Below, piece by piece: positions 47,386 through 57,986 of a stretch of DNA of 64,000 nucleotides. This stretch comes from Phlebotomus papatasi (taxonomy: Eukaryota > Arthropoda > Insecta > Diptera > Psychodidae): positions 21,514,001 to 21,578,000 of the forward strand of contig NC_077222.1 in the NCBI RefSeq assembly GCF_024763615.1, written 5' to 3'. The notes beneath the pieces were generated by a model. It did no database searches. It saw only the letters and a program-made list of their open reading frames with translations, and was not told where the DNA came from. The translations under genes and the position numbers were made by a program. The first letter of the stretch is position 1, and every line of letters starts with the position of its first letter.

Positions 47386-50300
47386 TCAATCCATTGATAG
47401 TTCTTCTGTAACTTCGTTACTTGCTGGGTCTTCACTAAGTAATTCACTGTACTCCTCTAAATCCTTCTCGGTTACCCAGCCCTTCAACTTCTCAGCTGGA
47501 TAGGTTCCTTTGAACGGTTTCTGAGTAACTTGTGTGATCGGAGTATCCGCAACAATGTATTTATCTGCACCTAGGACAGTTTCCACTACATATGGTCCTC
47601 TGTAGCGTGGAAGCATTTTCCGGGAACTTCCAAATGCAGCAACATTGTGTCGCACCAACACAAGGTCGCCTTCCTTGTAAACCTTTGGGGCTAGGTGCTT
47701 CTGATTGTACTTTTCAGCTTGCTTCTGTTGTTGCTGACACATCCTGTCATATGCCTTTGTTCTCAAGTCTTCTACTGGTGTGTGTACTTCTTCGTAATCC
47801 ACTATGAGTGAGTTGTACAGCTGATCACCAAATGTTGTCTTTGGAGAATATCCCAACAGCATTTTCTGGGGAGACTCGCCGGTAGTTCTATTCACCATTG
47901 AGTTCAACATCCACTGCACTTTGGCTAACTTCTTGTCCCAATCACGTCCTTCATTGTCCTCGGAAAGTGTCTTGAGTGCATCTTTGACTCCTCGAAATAT
48001 TCTCTCCACAATACCATTAGCCCTGGGTGTAGCAACAGAGACTAATGCATGCTTGATACTGTTCTCATCACAATACTTCTGGAATTCTTTTGATGTAAAC
48101 GCAGCTCCATTATCACTCACCAATACTTGTGGCATTCCGAAATATTGAGCCACTTCGTCGAGAATCTTGGTAGTGATTTTTGTGGTGGGTCCAGCAACTG
48201 CTCTCAAAGTCACAAATCTGGTGAATGCATCAACCACAGCAAATACATGTTCTTTTCTTCCACTGGTCTTTGGGAAGGGTCCACAGAAGTCTATGTGCAC
48301 TGTATGGAAAGGAACAGGTGCTTTCTTATGCACGTAAATATGATGATGATTTTCGTCTTTCCCAATCTTATGCACCGCACATGGAATGCAAAATTGGACA
48401 AATTTTTCCACTGCTTGTCTCATTTTTGGGAACCAATATTCTCGCTGCAGATGTTCTAAAGTCCTTTTGGGTCCAGGATGTCCCATCCCATAATGACCAC
48501 TCATCAACACATGGAATCGAACTGCCTTGGGTACCATGAATCTCAATCCTTTTGATGTTCGAGCATACACTCTGCCATTCACCAACTGGAATTTATTCTG
48601 CACATCTTTCTCATCCGGTTCCTTCTTTAAAGTTCCGTCAAGGATTTGTCGAATTCGGGAAGTTGTAGGATCTTTGAGTTGTAAAGCCACAACCCAATCC
48701 TCGTCCATCTGGATTAACATCACTTCCTGGTGTTCTTCTTCTGGTGGATCCTCATAAGCCATTCTGCTCAGGCAATCTACATGTTTCATCTGAGATTCTC
48801 TCCGGTGTTCCATTGTGAAATCGAACTCCATTATATTCAACCACCATCTGGCAACACGTGGAACTAAGTGTTGTGTATCCTGACTCTGTTGTAGAGCTTT
48901 GCAGTCAGTTACAATCTTGAAATGTTTTCCAAGAAGATAGTACCGGAATCTGAGAAGACTTTCTTTCACCGCTAGGGTTTCCCATTCGTAGCTATGGTAC
49001 TTTTGTTCCAATTTTGTGGTCTTCCTGCTGAAGTATGAGACTGGTTTCAAGTGGTTGGTACTGTCAGCCTGAAGAAGTATGCCTGCAAGTCCAAATTTTG
49101 ATGCATCACAGTGTAATTCATGTCTCTTGTTGGGATCATACAAAGCCAAAACGGGCTGCTCACATAACTTGGCCTTCAGGGTTTCAAATGCTTTTGTCTG
49201 TTCTCCCGTGAGTACCACATGATCCTTTTCTTGAGCTTTCACCTCATTTAGTGGTGCAGCAATATGTGCATAATTTGGCACAAAACGCCTGAAGTACCCT
49301 GTTAAGCCCAAAAATCTCTTCACTTCCTTGGAACTTGTTGGACATTGGAACTCAGATATGGCTCGGGTCTTGATGTTACCTGGGGACACTCCCTCTTCTG
49401 TAATCTCATGTCCCAAGTAAGAAATTTGACTCTTCATGAACTGACATTTTTCAATATTGAGTGTGAGATTATACTTCCTGAGAACAGTGAACAAATCACC
49501 CAATGTCTTGAGATGTGTCCCTTCATCGGTTATGGAGATGAGTATGTCGTCCATAAAACAGGTTACATCATTTTTGTTCAGAGACTGTAGTGCATGAGCA
49601 ATCACCCTCATGAAGATTGCTGGAGAATTTGCAAGACCAAAAGGCACTCGTCGATATTGATACAGACCCTCCGGTGTTACAAAGGCTGTATATTTTCGTG
49701 ATTCCTCGGCAACACTGATTTGGTGGTATCCCATATACAAGTCCAGGCAACTAAAAAGTTTCTTACCCGCCAAATCATTTAGCTTTTCCTCGATGTTTGG
49801 CATCGGGAAGTGCTCCTTCCTCACTATTGCATTAATTTTCCGGTAGTCGATGCATATCCTTATACCTCCATTCTTCTTCCGGAGAACCACCATTGGACTG
49901 GCAAACTCTGAAGTTGACGGCTCAATTATCTGATACTTGAGCAGTTCCTCAATTTTCATCCAGACTTCCTCCTTGAGAGCATATGGAATTCGATAGGGAC
50001 CATACTTGATAATTTTATCGGAAATAACTTGGATCTTCATTTCCTCTATTGTAGTATGCCCCAGTTCTGATGTATCTAAGGAAAAACACTGACGATTTTC
50101 CTTGACCAGTTCCTTTAGCCTTTCCTTTATCGAGTCACTGACACCCTCTCCCACTGAAATCATATCATCAGAAATTTCAATCGGTGTTTTATTTTCATCT
50201 TCCATCGCAACTTCCACTTCCATAACATGGACATCCTTTTTGGCACTATCGGTGATTATCAGATCATTCCAGGTACGCAATGACACCACAAAGGGATCAT

Positions 50301-51549
50301 TGAAAAAATCACGCCCAACAATCATCTCGTGATTTTGCATCTCATCCGGGACAATATGTAAAACAACCTCTCTCTCAACACCATCTAAATTCACCTTAAC
50401 TCGGGCGCTACCTTTTGTTTTATTTTTCACTCCCCCAAAACCCGTCAAAGAAATTGTCCCTTTTTGCCATTTTATTTTCAACCGTTTAGCTACCGATTCT
50501 TGAACAATAGTACAGTCACTTCCGAAATCCACAAAGGCTTTCACCTTCTGACCCTGTACTTCAGCCTCCTTGATCAACCCCTTTTTATTTGGCAGGGTGG
50601 GGAGTTGCTCGACCACCCTTATCTGAAAATCCTTGGGCTTTTTCGGACAATTTGCGATCAAATGTCCAGGCTGCTTACAATGATAGCATTTCCGGTTGTC
50701 TCGAAATTCAGTCTTTCCGGAAAACTTCTCACTTTTGACTCTATCTCTGTCCAAGTTCTCATCTGGGCTCTCCTTCCTGTCCCGTTGATATCTTCCTGCA
50801 TTGTCAGACACTCGTGAACCTCCACGTGAACTTGAGGAATAGGGATGATACCTGTCTGCCTGTTTTGAACCACGATTGTACCCTCGTGACGATCCGGCCT
50901 TGTGACGGTCACTTTTCTCATCCTTTTTCTCTGAATTACACTTCTCTTCAGTTTCCAGTAGAGCATGGAGTAGCTTGGTCAAGGAGGGATATGACCGATT
51001 CCTCAAGGTAGCCCTTCGGCTCTCTGGTGAGATCCCCCCAATGATGTATTCCTTCATTGTCTGGTCGTCAAGAGAAATTTTCCTTCCCAAGGCACACATC
51101 CGGTGAAAATACGCTATTATTGTCTCATTCTTGGACTTCTGAGATTTCCTCAGCTGTTCATGGATCCCAGGGATGCTGACTTTCACAGGGAAATTGTCGA
51201 TGAAATCCCTCTTGAACATTTCCCATGTCTGTAGCTGCCCCTTGGCGGCATGATACCACACTTTCGCGGTACCCCTCAGCCTCATGGAACTGTACAGGAT
51301 TGCAGCATTGTCACTCCATCCATACATCTCCTTGGCAGTACTGCAATCATCAATCCAGAGCTCACAATCCATGCAACTGGGATCATCCGGATCGAACCTG
51401 GGGATGATGGTGGCAATTTCTTGGGGCCCAATCCTTGGAGCACCATCGTGACTTGAGCTCTGTCCCGTGGGTGACTCTCTGGGCACTGGTGGGTCAGTAC
51501 CTGTCCTCCTAAGACGAGGCATTCTGAAATTTTCACAAAAATATTCCAT
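47386..51549 (-). CDS. Gag-pol polyprotein of Ty3/Gypsy retrotransposon (1,387 aa)
   Basis: A single uninterrupted frame encodes structural Gag and the enzymes for reverse transcription and integration. Residues about 50-230 form the Gag region. A CX2CX4HX4C zinc knuckle is at C288-C301. The aspartic protease is centred on D341, where the usual D-T/S-G reads D-F-G. Reverse transcriptase has D603 and the FMDD box at 665-668. RNase H includes D815. Integrase has an HX4HX29CX2C zinc finger (H1019 to C1057), the DD35E triad D1087, D1146 and E1182, and a C-terminal GPY module from 1318. There is no chromodomain and no frameshift between Gag and Pol. A second Met at residue 10 could be the true start. 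Many shorter frames inside it on both strands are shadows. Confidence 0.96.
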   Translation of the reverse strand: MEYFCENFRMPRLRRTGTDPPVPRESPTGQSSSHDGAPRIGPQEIATIIPRFDPDDPSCMDCELWIDDCSTAKEMYGWSDNAAILYSSMRLRGTAKVWYHAAKGQLQTWEMFKRDFIDNFPVKVSIPGIHEQLRKSQKSKNETIIAYFHRMCALGRKISLDDQTMKEYIIGGISPESRRATLRNRSYPSLTKLLHALLETEEKCNSEKKDEKSDRHKAGSSRGYNRGSKQADRYHPYSSSSRGGSRVSDNAGRYQRDRKESPDENLDRDRVKSEKFSGKTEFRDNRKCYHCKQPGHLIANCPKKPKDFQIRVVEQLPTLPNKKGLIKEAEVQGQKVKAFVDFGSDCTIVQESVAKRLKIKWQKGTISLTGFGGVKNKTKGSARVKVNLDGVEREVVLHIVPDEMQNHEMIVGRDFFNDPFVVSLRTWNDLIITDSAKKDVHVMEVEVAMEDENKTPIEISDDMISVGEGVSDSIKERLKELVKENRQCFSLDTSELGHTTIEEMKIQVISDKIIKYGPYRIPYALKEEVWMKIEELLKYQIIEPSTSEFASPMVVLRKKNGGIRICIDYRKINAIVRKEHFPMPNIEEKLNDLAGKKLFSCLDLYMGYHQISVAEESRKYTAFVTPEGLYQYRRVPFGLANSPAIFMRVIAHALQSLNKNDVTCFMDDILISITDEGTHLKTLGDLFTVLRKYNLTLNIEKCQFMKSQISYLGHEITEEGVSPGNIKTRAISEFQCPTSSKEVKRFLGLTGYFRRFVPNYAHIAAPLNEVKAQEKDHVVLTGEQTKAFETLKAKLCEQPVLALYDPNKRHELHCDASKFGLAGILLQADSTNHLKPVSYFSRKTTKLEQKYHSYEWETLAVKESLLRFRYYLLGKHFKIVTDCKALQQSQDTQHLVPRVARWWLNIMEFDFTMEHRRESQMKHVDCLSRMAYEDPPEEEHQEVMLIQMDEDWVVALQLKDPTTSRIRQILDGTLKKEPDEKDVQNKFQLVNGRVYARTSKGLRFMVPKAVRFHVLMSGHYGMGHPGPKRTLEHLQREYWFPKMRQAVEKFVQFCIPCAVHKIGKDENHHHIYVHKKAPVPFHTVHIDFCGPFPKTSGRKEHVFAVVDAFTRFVTLRAVAGPTTKITTKILDEVAQYFGMPQVLVSDNGAAFTSKEFQKYCDENSIKHALVSVATPRANGIVERIFRGVKDALKTLSEDNEGRDWDKKLAKVQWMLNSMVNRTTGESPQKMLLGYSPKTTFGDQLYNSLIVDYEEVHTPVEDLRTKAYDRMCQQQQKQAEKYNQKHLAPKVYKEGDLVLVRHNVAAFGSSRKMLPRYRGPYVVETVLGADKYIVADTPITQVTQKPFKGTYPAEKLKGWVTEKDLEEYSELLSEDPASNEVTEELSMD

Positions 51550-52316
51550 GTCTCAAGATGGCGGCTTCTGTGTGCAAATTGCGTCATCTCCTTTTCGAGC
51601 CAATTTCACGGGAAATTCCTTACCTGCGTGACAAACACACAACACAACACCTTCTACAATCGCGTCTGAACACTTTTGTATGAGAATTTGTGAATAATTT
51701 CTTTTATTTTCCACGAAAAATTGCAACTTTTTGACAATGCAATTGCCTCAGCCAACTTTTCGTCAACGACTAATACTTTTTTCCCCCGTCAGTCGCGCCA
51801 CTGTTGCAATTTCGACAATTTTCGAACAAGTTTCCCCTCCTTTCCGCTAGGGGAGATCGCGTGATATTTTATGGCACAATTTGAACCAATAGGAAATTTT
51901 CTGACGCAATTTCCAATCTGATGCGCAATTACCACCTTTTTTCCGAAATATCGCATTTCTTACGGAAATTCAGCCTCTATTTACGGCGAGAATCATCCCT
52001 CTAGATCAACAATATATCCCAATTAATTATTTCTTTGCTTTTGAATCAAATTTTCCCTTATTGCGCAACATTAACTGTTTTTTTTCTCTTTCTAAAATTC
52101 CAATAAAACGCAATTTTCCCCAAGTTGGGTCACTTATCTGAATTCCTGTGTACGACAGGAATTTTCCTGTTGCCCCATGATGCTTAATGCCCCCATCACT
52201 CGCACCATTCAACCTATTGCGACCAATTTCGTCATGCTGGCTACTCTGCAATCCTCACAAACTCTTTCAGGGATTCAGGGGATTTTTACCCCATCATCCC
52301 ACTTCTGAAAAAAATA
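51550..52316 (-). other. Retrotransposon 5' leader
   Basis: 767 bp between 5' LTR and gag, in which I see no gene. Contains the putative primer binding site and an unremarkable 74-codon frame (52027-52251). Confidence 0.7.
52296..52308 (-). promoter_or_regulatory. Putative primer binding site, tRNA-Leu type
   Basis: The minus strand reads TCAGAAGTGGGAT, 8 bp from the LTR edge. This matches the complement of the T-arm/acceptor side of a tRNA-Leu, but the bases that would pair with the terminal CACCA are replaced by a T-run. Assignment rests on recalled tRNA-Leu 3' sequence. Confidence 0.5.
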
Positions 52317-52614
52317 TAGGGGGCAAGCAATATCTACTCTTAAATCTAATATACTTAGGAGGTGACCTGCTTATGCAATCGACTGGTGTGGGCTCCAGAC
52401 TGTCGCGAGCTCTCCGCACTATGTCCTATCACTTGTACGACTCGAGACGAACTCACGTCCGTACTCACTGAGATCGTACGATCGACTAAACTAATACAGT
52501 CGTCTCCACCATCACCAGAGGCGCTGGCCTAGAAAGGAGACATTGCGTCTCGAATATTTAGGGTTGCCTCAGCAGAGCATTTATTGCTATAAGGCGGGAA
52601 ATTTAAGCTCTACA
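52317..52614 (-). repeat. 5' LTR (298 bp)
   Basis: Identical by eye to 46281-46578. It should carry the promoter of the element; no convincing TATA box was singled out, although TTATAG lies near its start. Confidence 0.93.
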
Positions 52615-52620
52615 ATTTTA
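52615..52620. other. Target site duplication, right (ATTTTA)
   Basis: ATTTTA directly outside the right LTR, matching 46275-46280. Confidence 0.85.
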
Positions 52621-54599
52621 GCAAAAAGCATCCTGCTCTCATTTGAAATGAAAACGTATCAGAAAACTCATTTTGAATTTCTTTTATGTACATTACCGTT
52701 AACAATAGTGTCGCTGAAGTTTTTAGTATGAATTCCAAGAACAAAGAATCTAAAACCATTTCGCCTTTGCGTTCCGTCAAGTAATGAAATTTTACGATGG
52801 ACGGTGAATGAAAAGGAATTTCCTCGGAAAATTCAATTCACCACAAATTGCATATCACATGACATAAAATCAAATAAAAAAAGCACAATTCTGGTCAAGT
52901 GGCTCAAAATTAATTGCCCCAGGACGAATTGGTATTGGCTCTATCACCTGGGATTTGAGGTGGGATACAGAAGGACAATAAAAAAAGAGTTCCAACAGAG
53001 CAAAAAGTCACCTGGAGCCAATTTAATTGGGCTCTTTGGGGAGTACTGAATAAAAAAAAACATGTTGGACTTTTCTGTCTCATTCCCTTTTTCTAGATGG
53101 AAAAGCTATATAGGGACTTTGTGAATTGCCTGCCACAGCATTTTCTAACATTTTGAAGAATCATGGGAAATGTCAGCAGGGTTTTGCCTGCATTAAGTTG
53201 AGGATTAATTTAAAATCTACTCACATTTGAATGCCTTGATAGGTAATCTGGATCATAATGGTGAAATTTTAGCAATTTGGCTTACGAGAAGTGCCACAGT
53301 GTCACTTTTATGCAGGAAAATTTGAATATGTGAATGAGGAAATTACTTTTCCGTACCAACATTATCCACTGAATGAGCTAAATTCGACTAAAAATGTTGT
53401 CCCTCATCAGGTTTGTCGACAAAATTCTAATTCAACTTATCTTTAGCACCACAATAAATTTGTCTTAGAACGAAATTTGACTTTTACTTTATAAAAGAGC
53501 TTTTGGTATTCGAACTCTTTATTGATTTCTTCACCAATTCTTGCCAAAATGCAGAACTTTTAATAAAATTCTCAATCTGATTCTTGTACAGTGAAAATAC
53601 CGAAGCTGATAGTACGAGAGAATTTACTAAAAAATTCCACATCACACCACATTATATCCATTTATACGATTTTCACGCCATTTCACTCCTATTCTCACAC
53701 GGCTCGGAAAAAAGCTCCAAGAGCTCTCAATTCTTACAATTCTCAACTGTGTTGCTGAAAAGGAAAATAATGTGCTTCCTGTAGAATCCCTCCTTTTTAA
53801 CATCCTAGTTCTATATGGCTCGAAACTTTTCACTCAATTCCCACAATACCACTGACATGCTTCTGCTTTGCATTTTTCCACAAATTGCCATAAAATATGA
53901 ATGGAGATTCTTCAAGAATGCAAAGCTCCGCGCAAGAATAACACAAATATTTAGTAAGATATTTCTTTTGAAGATTTAAAGCTGGGAGAGATTCAAAGAA
54001 ATTAAGTTTTATTTTAGAAATAAGTATGAAATAAATTCATTACCATAAATAATGCTTGTGCTGGCTGGACTTTACGATCCTTTTCAAGTACTATATAAAA
54101 GTTGCTAAATATATTAAAAACAAATTGCTTTTCTTCCACTTTTAATTTACACATGAAGCACTTTTACTACTGTGGAAAAATACTTAAAATATTTAATTTT
54201 ATGTGCAATCAAAAATATTTTAAAGTAATAAAATTTTCTAGAAACACGTGACTAAAACATAATTTACACGTATTTAATTATTTCATCCTATAAAATATTT
54301 TAGTTCCATCATATTCTCTAATTGCTTGGAGAGCTTTGAAAGCTATGAATATTTTTCAGCTCTTGCCAATTAGAAAATGCGAAGAAATTAAATGCTTTTT
54401 TTTTAGAAATCAATATTCAATTGCATGTGAATAATGGTCGTAATGCTTAAGGGGGTTTCCCTAAATTAGAAGGTCAAAAATGTTTAAATAAAGAAAACCC
54501 AAAGAAAATTGAGAAATTAAAGACTTTTTCCGAGGTTTAAAAAATGCTTTTTTGAGACAAAATTTTGACTTTGACTTGCTGTAAAATATTAAAAAAAAC
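52621..54599. other. Unassigned DNA
   Basis: Short frames without recognised domains; no repeat recognised. Confidence 0.4.
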
Positions 54600-54995
54600 T
54601 AAGGTAAGTGTATCGAATTTAGGACAGCTTGCAATTTCGGCCATTTTCGATGAATTTTTAGTTTTTGCATACTCCAGAGGTTATACAATGCAAAAAAAAA
54701 TAAAATAAGAAATATCGCTTTGACAAACGAGATGATGTGAAAAAGACATTGAAAGTATTCCTAAAGCGCAAGGAACTATGAGAATGAAGGTGGCCGATAT
54801 AGGCCACCAAATCTATATCTAAATTTTTATAAATTTCAAAATGTATTAAGAATGATTTTAGAAAAAAACAAAGACGATAAACTATCTGCATGGTTACAAG
54901 TAACACTCTTTATGAAGAAGTAAAAAAAAAATCAAACTTGAGACTTTGGCGTTTGCATGCATGCAACTATGCCGAAATTTGGCACACCTACCCTA
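54600..54995. mobile_element. Pogo-like transposon remnant P3 (inverted, about 400 bp)
   Basis: The right end GCCGAAATTTGGCACACC, then TACCCTA, is the same TIR as P1 and P2. The left end is diverged (TAAGGTAAGTGTATCG). TA lies at both edges. Confidence 0.6.
54713..54781 (+). pseudogene. Fragment of pogo/psq-type helix-turn-helix in P3
   Basis: Translation gives YRFDKRDDVKKTLKVFLKRK and ends in a stop at 54779-54781. This parallels HRFYEEDDVEKALEEFRKG of P1 in spacing and key positions (RF, DDV, K-L-F). Only this helix remains. Confidence 0.45.
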
Positions 54996-55168
54996 AGTTT
55001 CCAACAATTGCTTTAGTTCAACCAGAAAATAAAATCTTTATTTATTTCATTTTATCAACGAGCTGTTTTATTTATTATAGGGTAAATTAAGCTAATTCAA
55101 AACTTGCTCCAAATGGAAATTTTTTGCTACTCCAAATGGAAACATTATTGTTTTCATGATAAATACAG

Positions 55169-56640
55169 TAGGGGGAGGCTTTGATCGTTCGCACATACGC
55201 TACCTTCAGACACTTCATATTTCTCCCATATTCCTTTATGAATCTCACATATGGCTATATATTGTAATAGCTTACCTTAAATCCCATCTTTCCTGAAAAA
55301 ATTGAGAGTCTAATCCTTTTTTCCTAGTTTCAGGAAACAAAAAATAAAAACAGGTCCAAAACTGTAATTTTGCTGTGCAATATTTCATACGATTGTGCAG
55401 AATTAATATCACTTTTCTGAAAAACTACTATCACAAAGGGTAGAAGGGTTATTAGGAATCAGATTTATGTAAAAATCTTTTAGGCTGAACAGGCACTTTT
55501 TGTGGGTGGAACAAAATTCACAAACTTGACTCAGATTCATCGATCGCATACATAGAAGACTGCTTCTTTCAGATATTTTCCAGGAAACTTCATTTTAGAT
55601 ACGATCCCTCATATTCACATCTATTGTAATCTACCGATTTGATCCACCACTAAAAAGGAAAACTTAAAAATCGTAAAGTTGATAAACAAGAAGTAATTTG
55701 ACTCAAATAGGCTGCAGTTGAGTAATTATTAAGCAATTTTGCATTTCTTTGATATAAAAATATTTTTCAAGCTTGCACAAACTGAATGTGCAATGAAAGA
55801 ATCACATCTGCAATAAGCTCATACAGTTTACAACTGGTTTTTTGACAATCTTTGACATAACCTCACTATTGTGTTGTTTTGCATGACAAAGAAAAGAAAT
55901 TGTCCGTGAGAAGCTGTTTTGTGAAAATTTTAGCTTGTTCACCTGCTGAAGCTCAATATCTGTGCTAAATCCCGATTCCTGCAGCTGCAGGAACAGAGAA
56001 ATCTTCAATGATGCGCATTCAAACGTTTTTGTGCATATCCGGCTCCGTGGAGGAATGGTGGAATCTTGTGTGGTCTTCTCGCTTGCAGAGTTTTAGTCAA
56101 TTTTTAGCTTTAAAAACTTATTAATTCGTGTAAATTTGGTGATATTTGGACTTTTTAAGAAAGTATTCATCAGATTTAACCGTTTCCGGAGTGAAATTCT
56201 CGTAGAACCAATCAAAAAAATGGTTTTTAATGTCAATAAAACATCTCTCAGAAAAGTTCCAAAAAAGTGATATTAAAATGTTTTATTCTATATAAAAATG
56301 GTTTAATCAAGTAGATTAGAGTTCCCTTTAAACAATGATGTGCAACTTTTAGTGTCCGGTGCAAAATTTACGGTGAAAATGGGGTGTTCAATGATGGCGT
56401 GAATCGTGTGCGATAATAGAAACTTGATTCATCTATCGGATAAATCGCCATTAAATTTTCATTTTCCTCTGGAGGAAAATCTAAGGATTTCCTGGAATTT
56501 TGTTTGGTGGGATTATAAACCTTATAAGTAAGACATTTTTTTGGCATAGTTGGAGAATCCATACAGTTTGCATGGTAGTCAGAAAAAATCACTGAACTTG
56601 AACATCATTTTTGTATGCGAAAGTTCAAAGCCTCCCCCTA
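55169..56640. mobile_element. TIR element of 1.47 kb, ends GGGGGAGGCTTTGA
   Basis: The left end TAGGGGGAGGCTTTGATCGT and the reverse complement of the right end, TAGGGGGAGGCTTTGAACTT, share about 24 bp with few differences. TA at both edges. The next 45 bp of the left arm (CTTCAGACACTTCATATTTC and so on) recur in the MITE at 56758-56919. Confidence 0.7.
56368..56592 (-). pseudogene. Possible transposase fragment (first catalytic D region), uncertain
   Basis: Within the 74-codon frame, AIYPIDESSFYYRTRF (around residues 49-64) resembles the I-Y-N-x-D-E-[TS]-x-[FL]-x-[YW] block around the first catalytic Asp of pogo/Tigger-type DDE transposases. It lies inside a TIR element, which supports the idea. 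Upstream sequence does not look like a transposase and no other motif was found, so chance is possible. Confidence 0.25.
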
Positions 56641-56757
56641 CTAAATTATTGTATAATATTTTTTATACCACAGTTTCATTTAAAGTTTTGGATATTCGCC
56701 CGAGCGTTTGCGAACCTACTCGGCGATACTTTGCTTTCATCCCTGTATCTTCGAAAA

Positions 56758-56919
56758 TATGGGGAGGCCTCTAGACTTCGCACATTTCATACTTTTCTCA
56801 TATTCCTAAATGAATTTGTTCTATGTTTTTCAAAATGGGTCATATTCATTAAAGGAATATGGGAAGAATATGAAGTGTTTGAAGCCAGAGTGTATACGAA
56901 ACGTAAAGGCTTTCCCCTA
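56758..56919. mobile_element. Small MITE related to 55169-56640, with TIRs of about 70 bp
   Basis: The left arm TGGGGAGGCCTCTAGACTTC runs to TCATATTCCTAAATGAAT and is mirrored by the right arm (ATTCATTAAAGGAATATGGG, to AAAGGCTTTCCCCTA). Almost the whole element is stem. Confidence 0.7.
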
Positions 56920-56948
56920 CTTCAAATTGGTTTCTGAAATTTTTGTAG

Positions 56949-57986
56949 TAGGGTAAGTGTGCCAAATTTCGGCATAGTTGCATATAAGCACCGAAGTCCG
57001 AAGTTTAAAATGCAATAATTTTAATTTATATTGATATTTTTCGTTACTTCCTTTTCGGGAGGGTTGTGTGGAACTTTGAAAACTAGTTTATCATCTTTGT
57101 TTTCTTTAAATCACTGCCTAAAATATTGAACAATTAATAAAAATATGTACATTGCTTTGGGTAGTATTCCGACCACTTTGAATGAAATTCCGGCCATCTT
57201 TTTCTGTCCACCTTTTGTAACGCAACGCATAGAAAATTTCAAAACGTCAAACGGAACGAGTTTTATATTTAGTTTAATACGTTTGTATGACCCTCAAGAC
57301 CTGAGATCTTCCGTGTAATTCGTACTGAAGACCTGAAGAGTAGCATCTCAAATTTACGCGCAGATTTCCGCAGCAATGATTACCGTAGCTGAACTCTTCC
57401 AAGGCCTTTTCCACATCATCTTTTTCATAGAAGCGATGGTTTTTTTCTCTGGACATTGTAGAATTCAAAAATTGAAAAGAAAAACATAAAATGAATAAGA
57501 AATTTAGGAAAGCAAAAGAAAGAATTAGGAAAGCAAAAGATGTTGCCGGAATAGGCAACACTACCTCACCGGAGAGACGCTCACAAAGTATATACTTTTT
57601 ACTCGAAATACAGGATCCAGCTGGGAAATTTTGCCCGAAATTTAAATGAAAACTTAAATGAAAACTAATCAATTTTCATGAAAAACAGCGAAGAAAAAAC
57701 CTTTTGCACTTCACCACAAATCACAAGACTGCTAGAACCGCAATCGATTTGTCACATTTTTTGTAAGACTCTTTCCACACAACGCAATTTAAATTCAAAT
57801 TATACCTAAAATTTAACGGTCTTTGTGTTAATACATCCTAAAATGAATAAATATTTAAAAGCAAAATGAATTCATTGACTATTCGAAGATTACATGCATA
57901 ATTTTAATTAATTTATTTGCATGGCCGAAATTACACTCAAAGTGGCCGAAACTAGAAGCTGGCCGAAATTTGGCACACTTCCCCTA
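56949..57986. mobile_element. Pogo-like transposon remnant P2
   Basis: The left end TAGGGTAAGTGTGCCAAATT, then TCGGC, and right end GCCGAAATTTGGCACACTTC, then CCCTA, with TA duplicated at both edges (56949-56950, 57985-57986). It is the longest copy (about 1.03 kb) and retains sequence deleted in P1. Confidence 0.8.
57274..57456 (-). pseudogene. Frameshifted pogo/psq-type helix-turn-helix in P2
   Basis: The frame from an internal Met at 57456 reads MSREKNHRFYEKDDVEKALE and then leaves the P1 sequence after EEF through an indel, so the second half of the helix-turn-helix is lost. Matches 23741-23926. Confidence 0.55.

Larger units (their letters stand above)
46281..52614 (-). mobile_element. 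Complete Ty3/Gypsy LTR retrotransposon
   Basis: A 6,334-bp element on the minus strand: 5' LTR 52317-52614, leader with primer site, one gag-pol frame 51549-47386, 3' untranslated region 47385-46579 and 3' LTR 46281-46578. The LTRs appear identical by eye, a 6-bp duplication flanks the element and the frame is intact, so the insertion is recent and may be active. The order protease, reverse transcriptase, RNase H, integrase defines Ty3/Gypsy. There is no envelope frame. An mdg3/micropia-like placement is suggested only by the tRNA-Leu-type primer site and the single frame. Confidence 0.95.

Noticed and set aside
47592..51587. Numerous frames of 60-117 codons on both strands
   Set aside because: Shadows of the gag-pol frame without independent domains.
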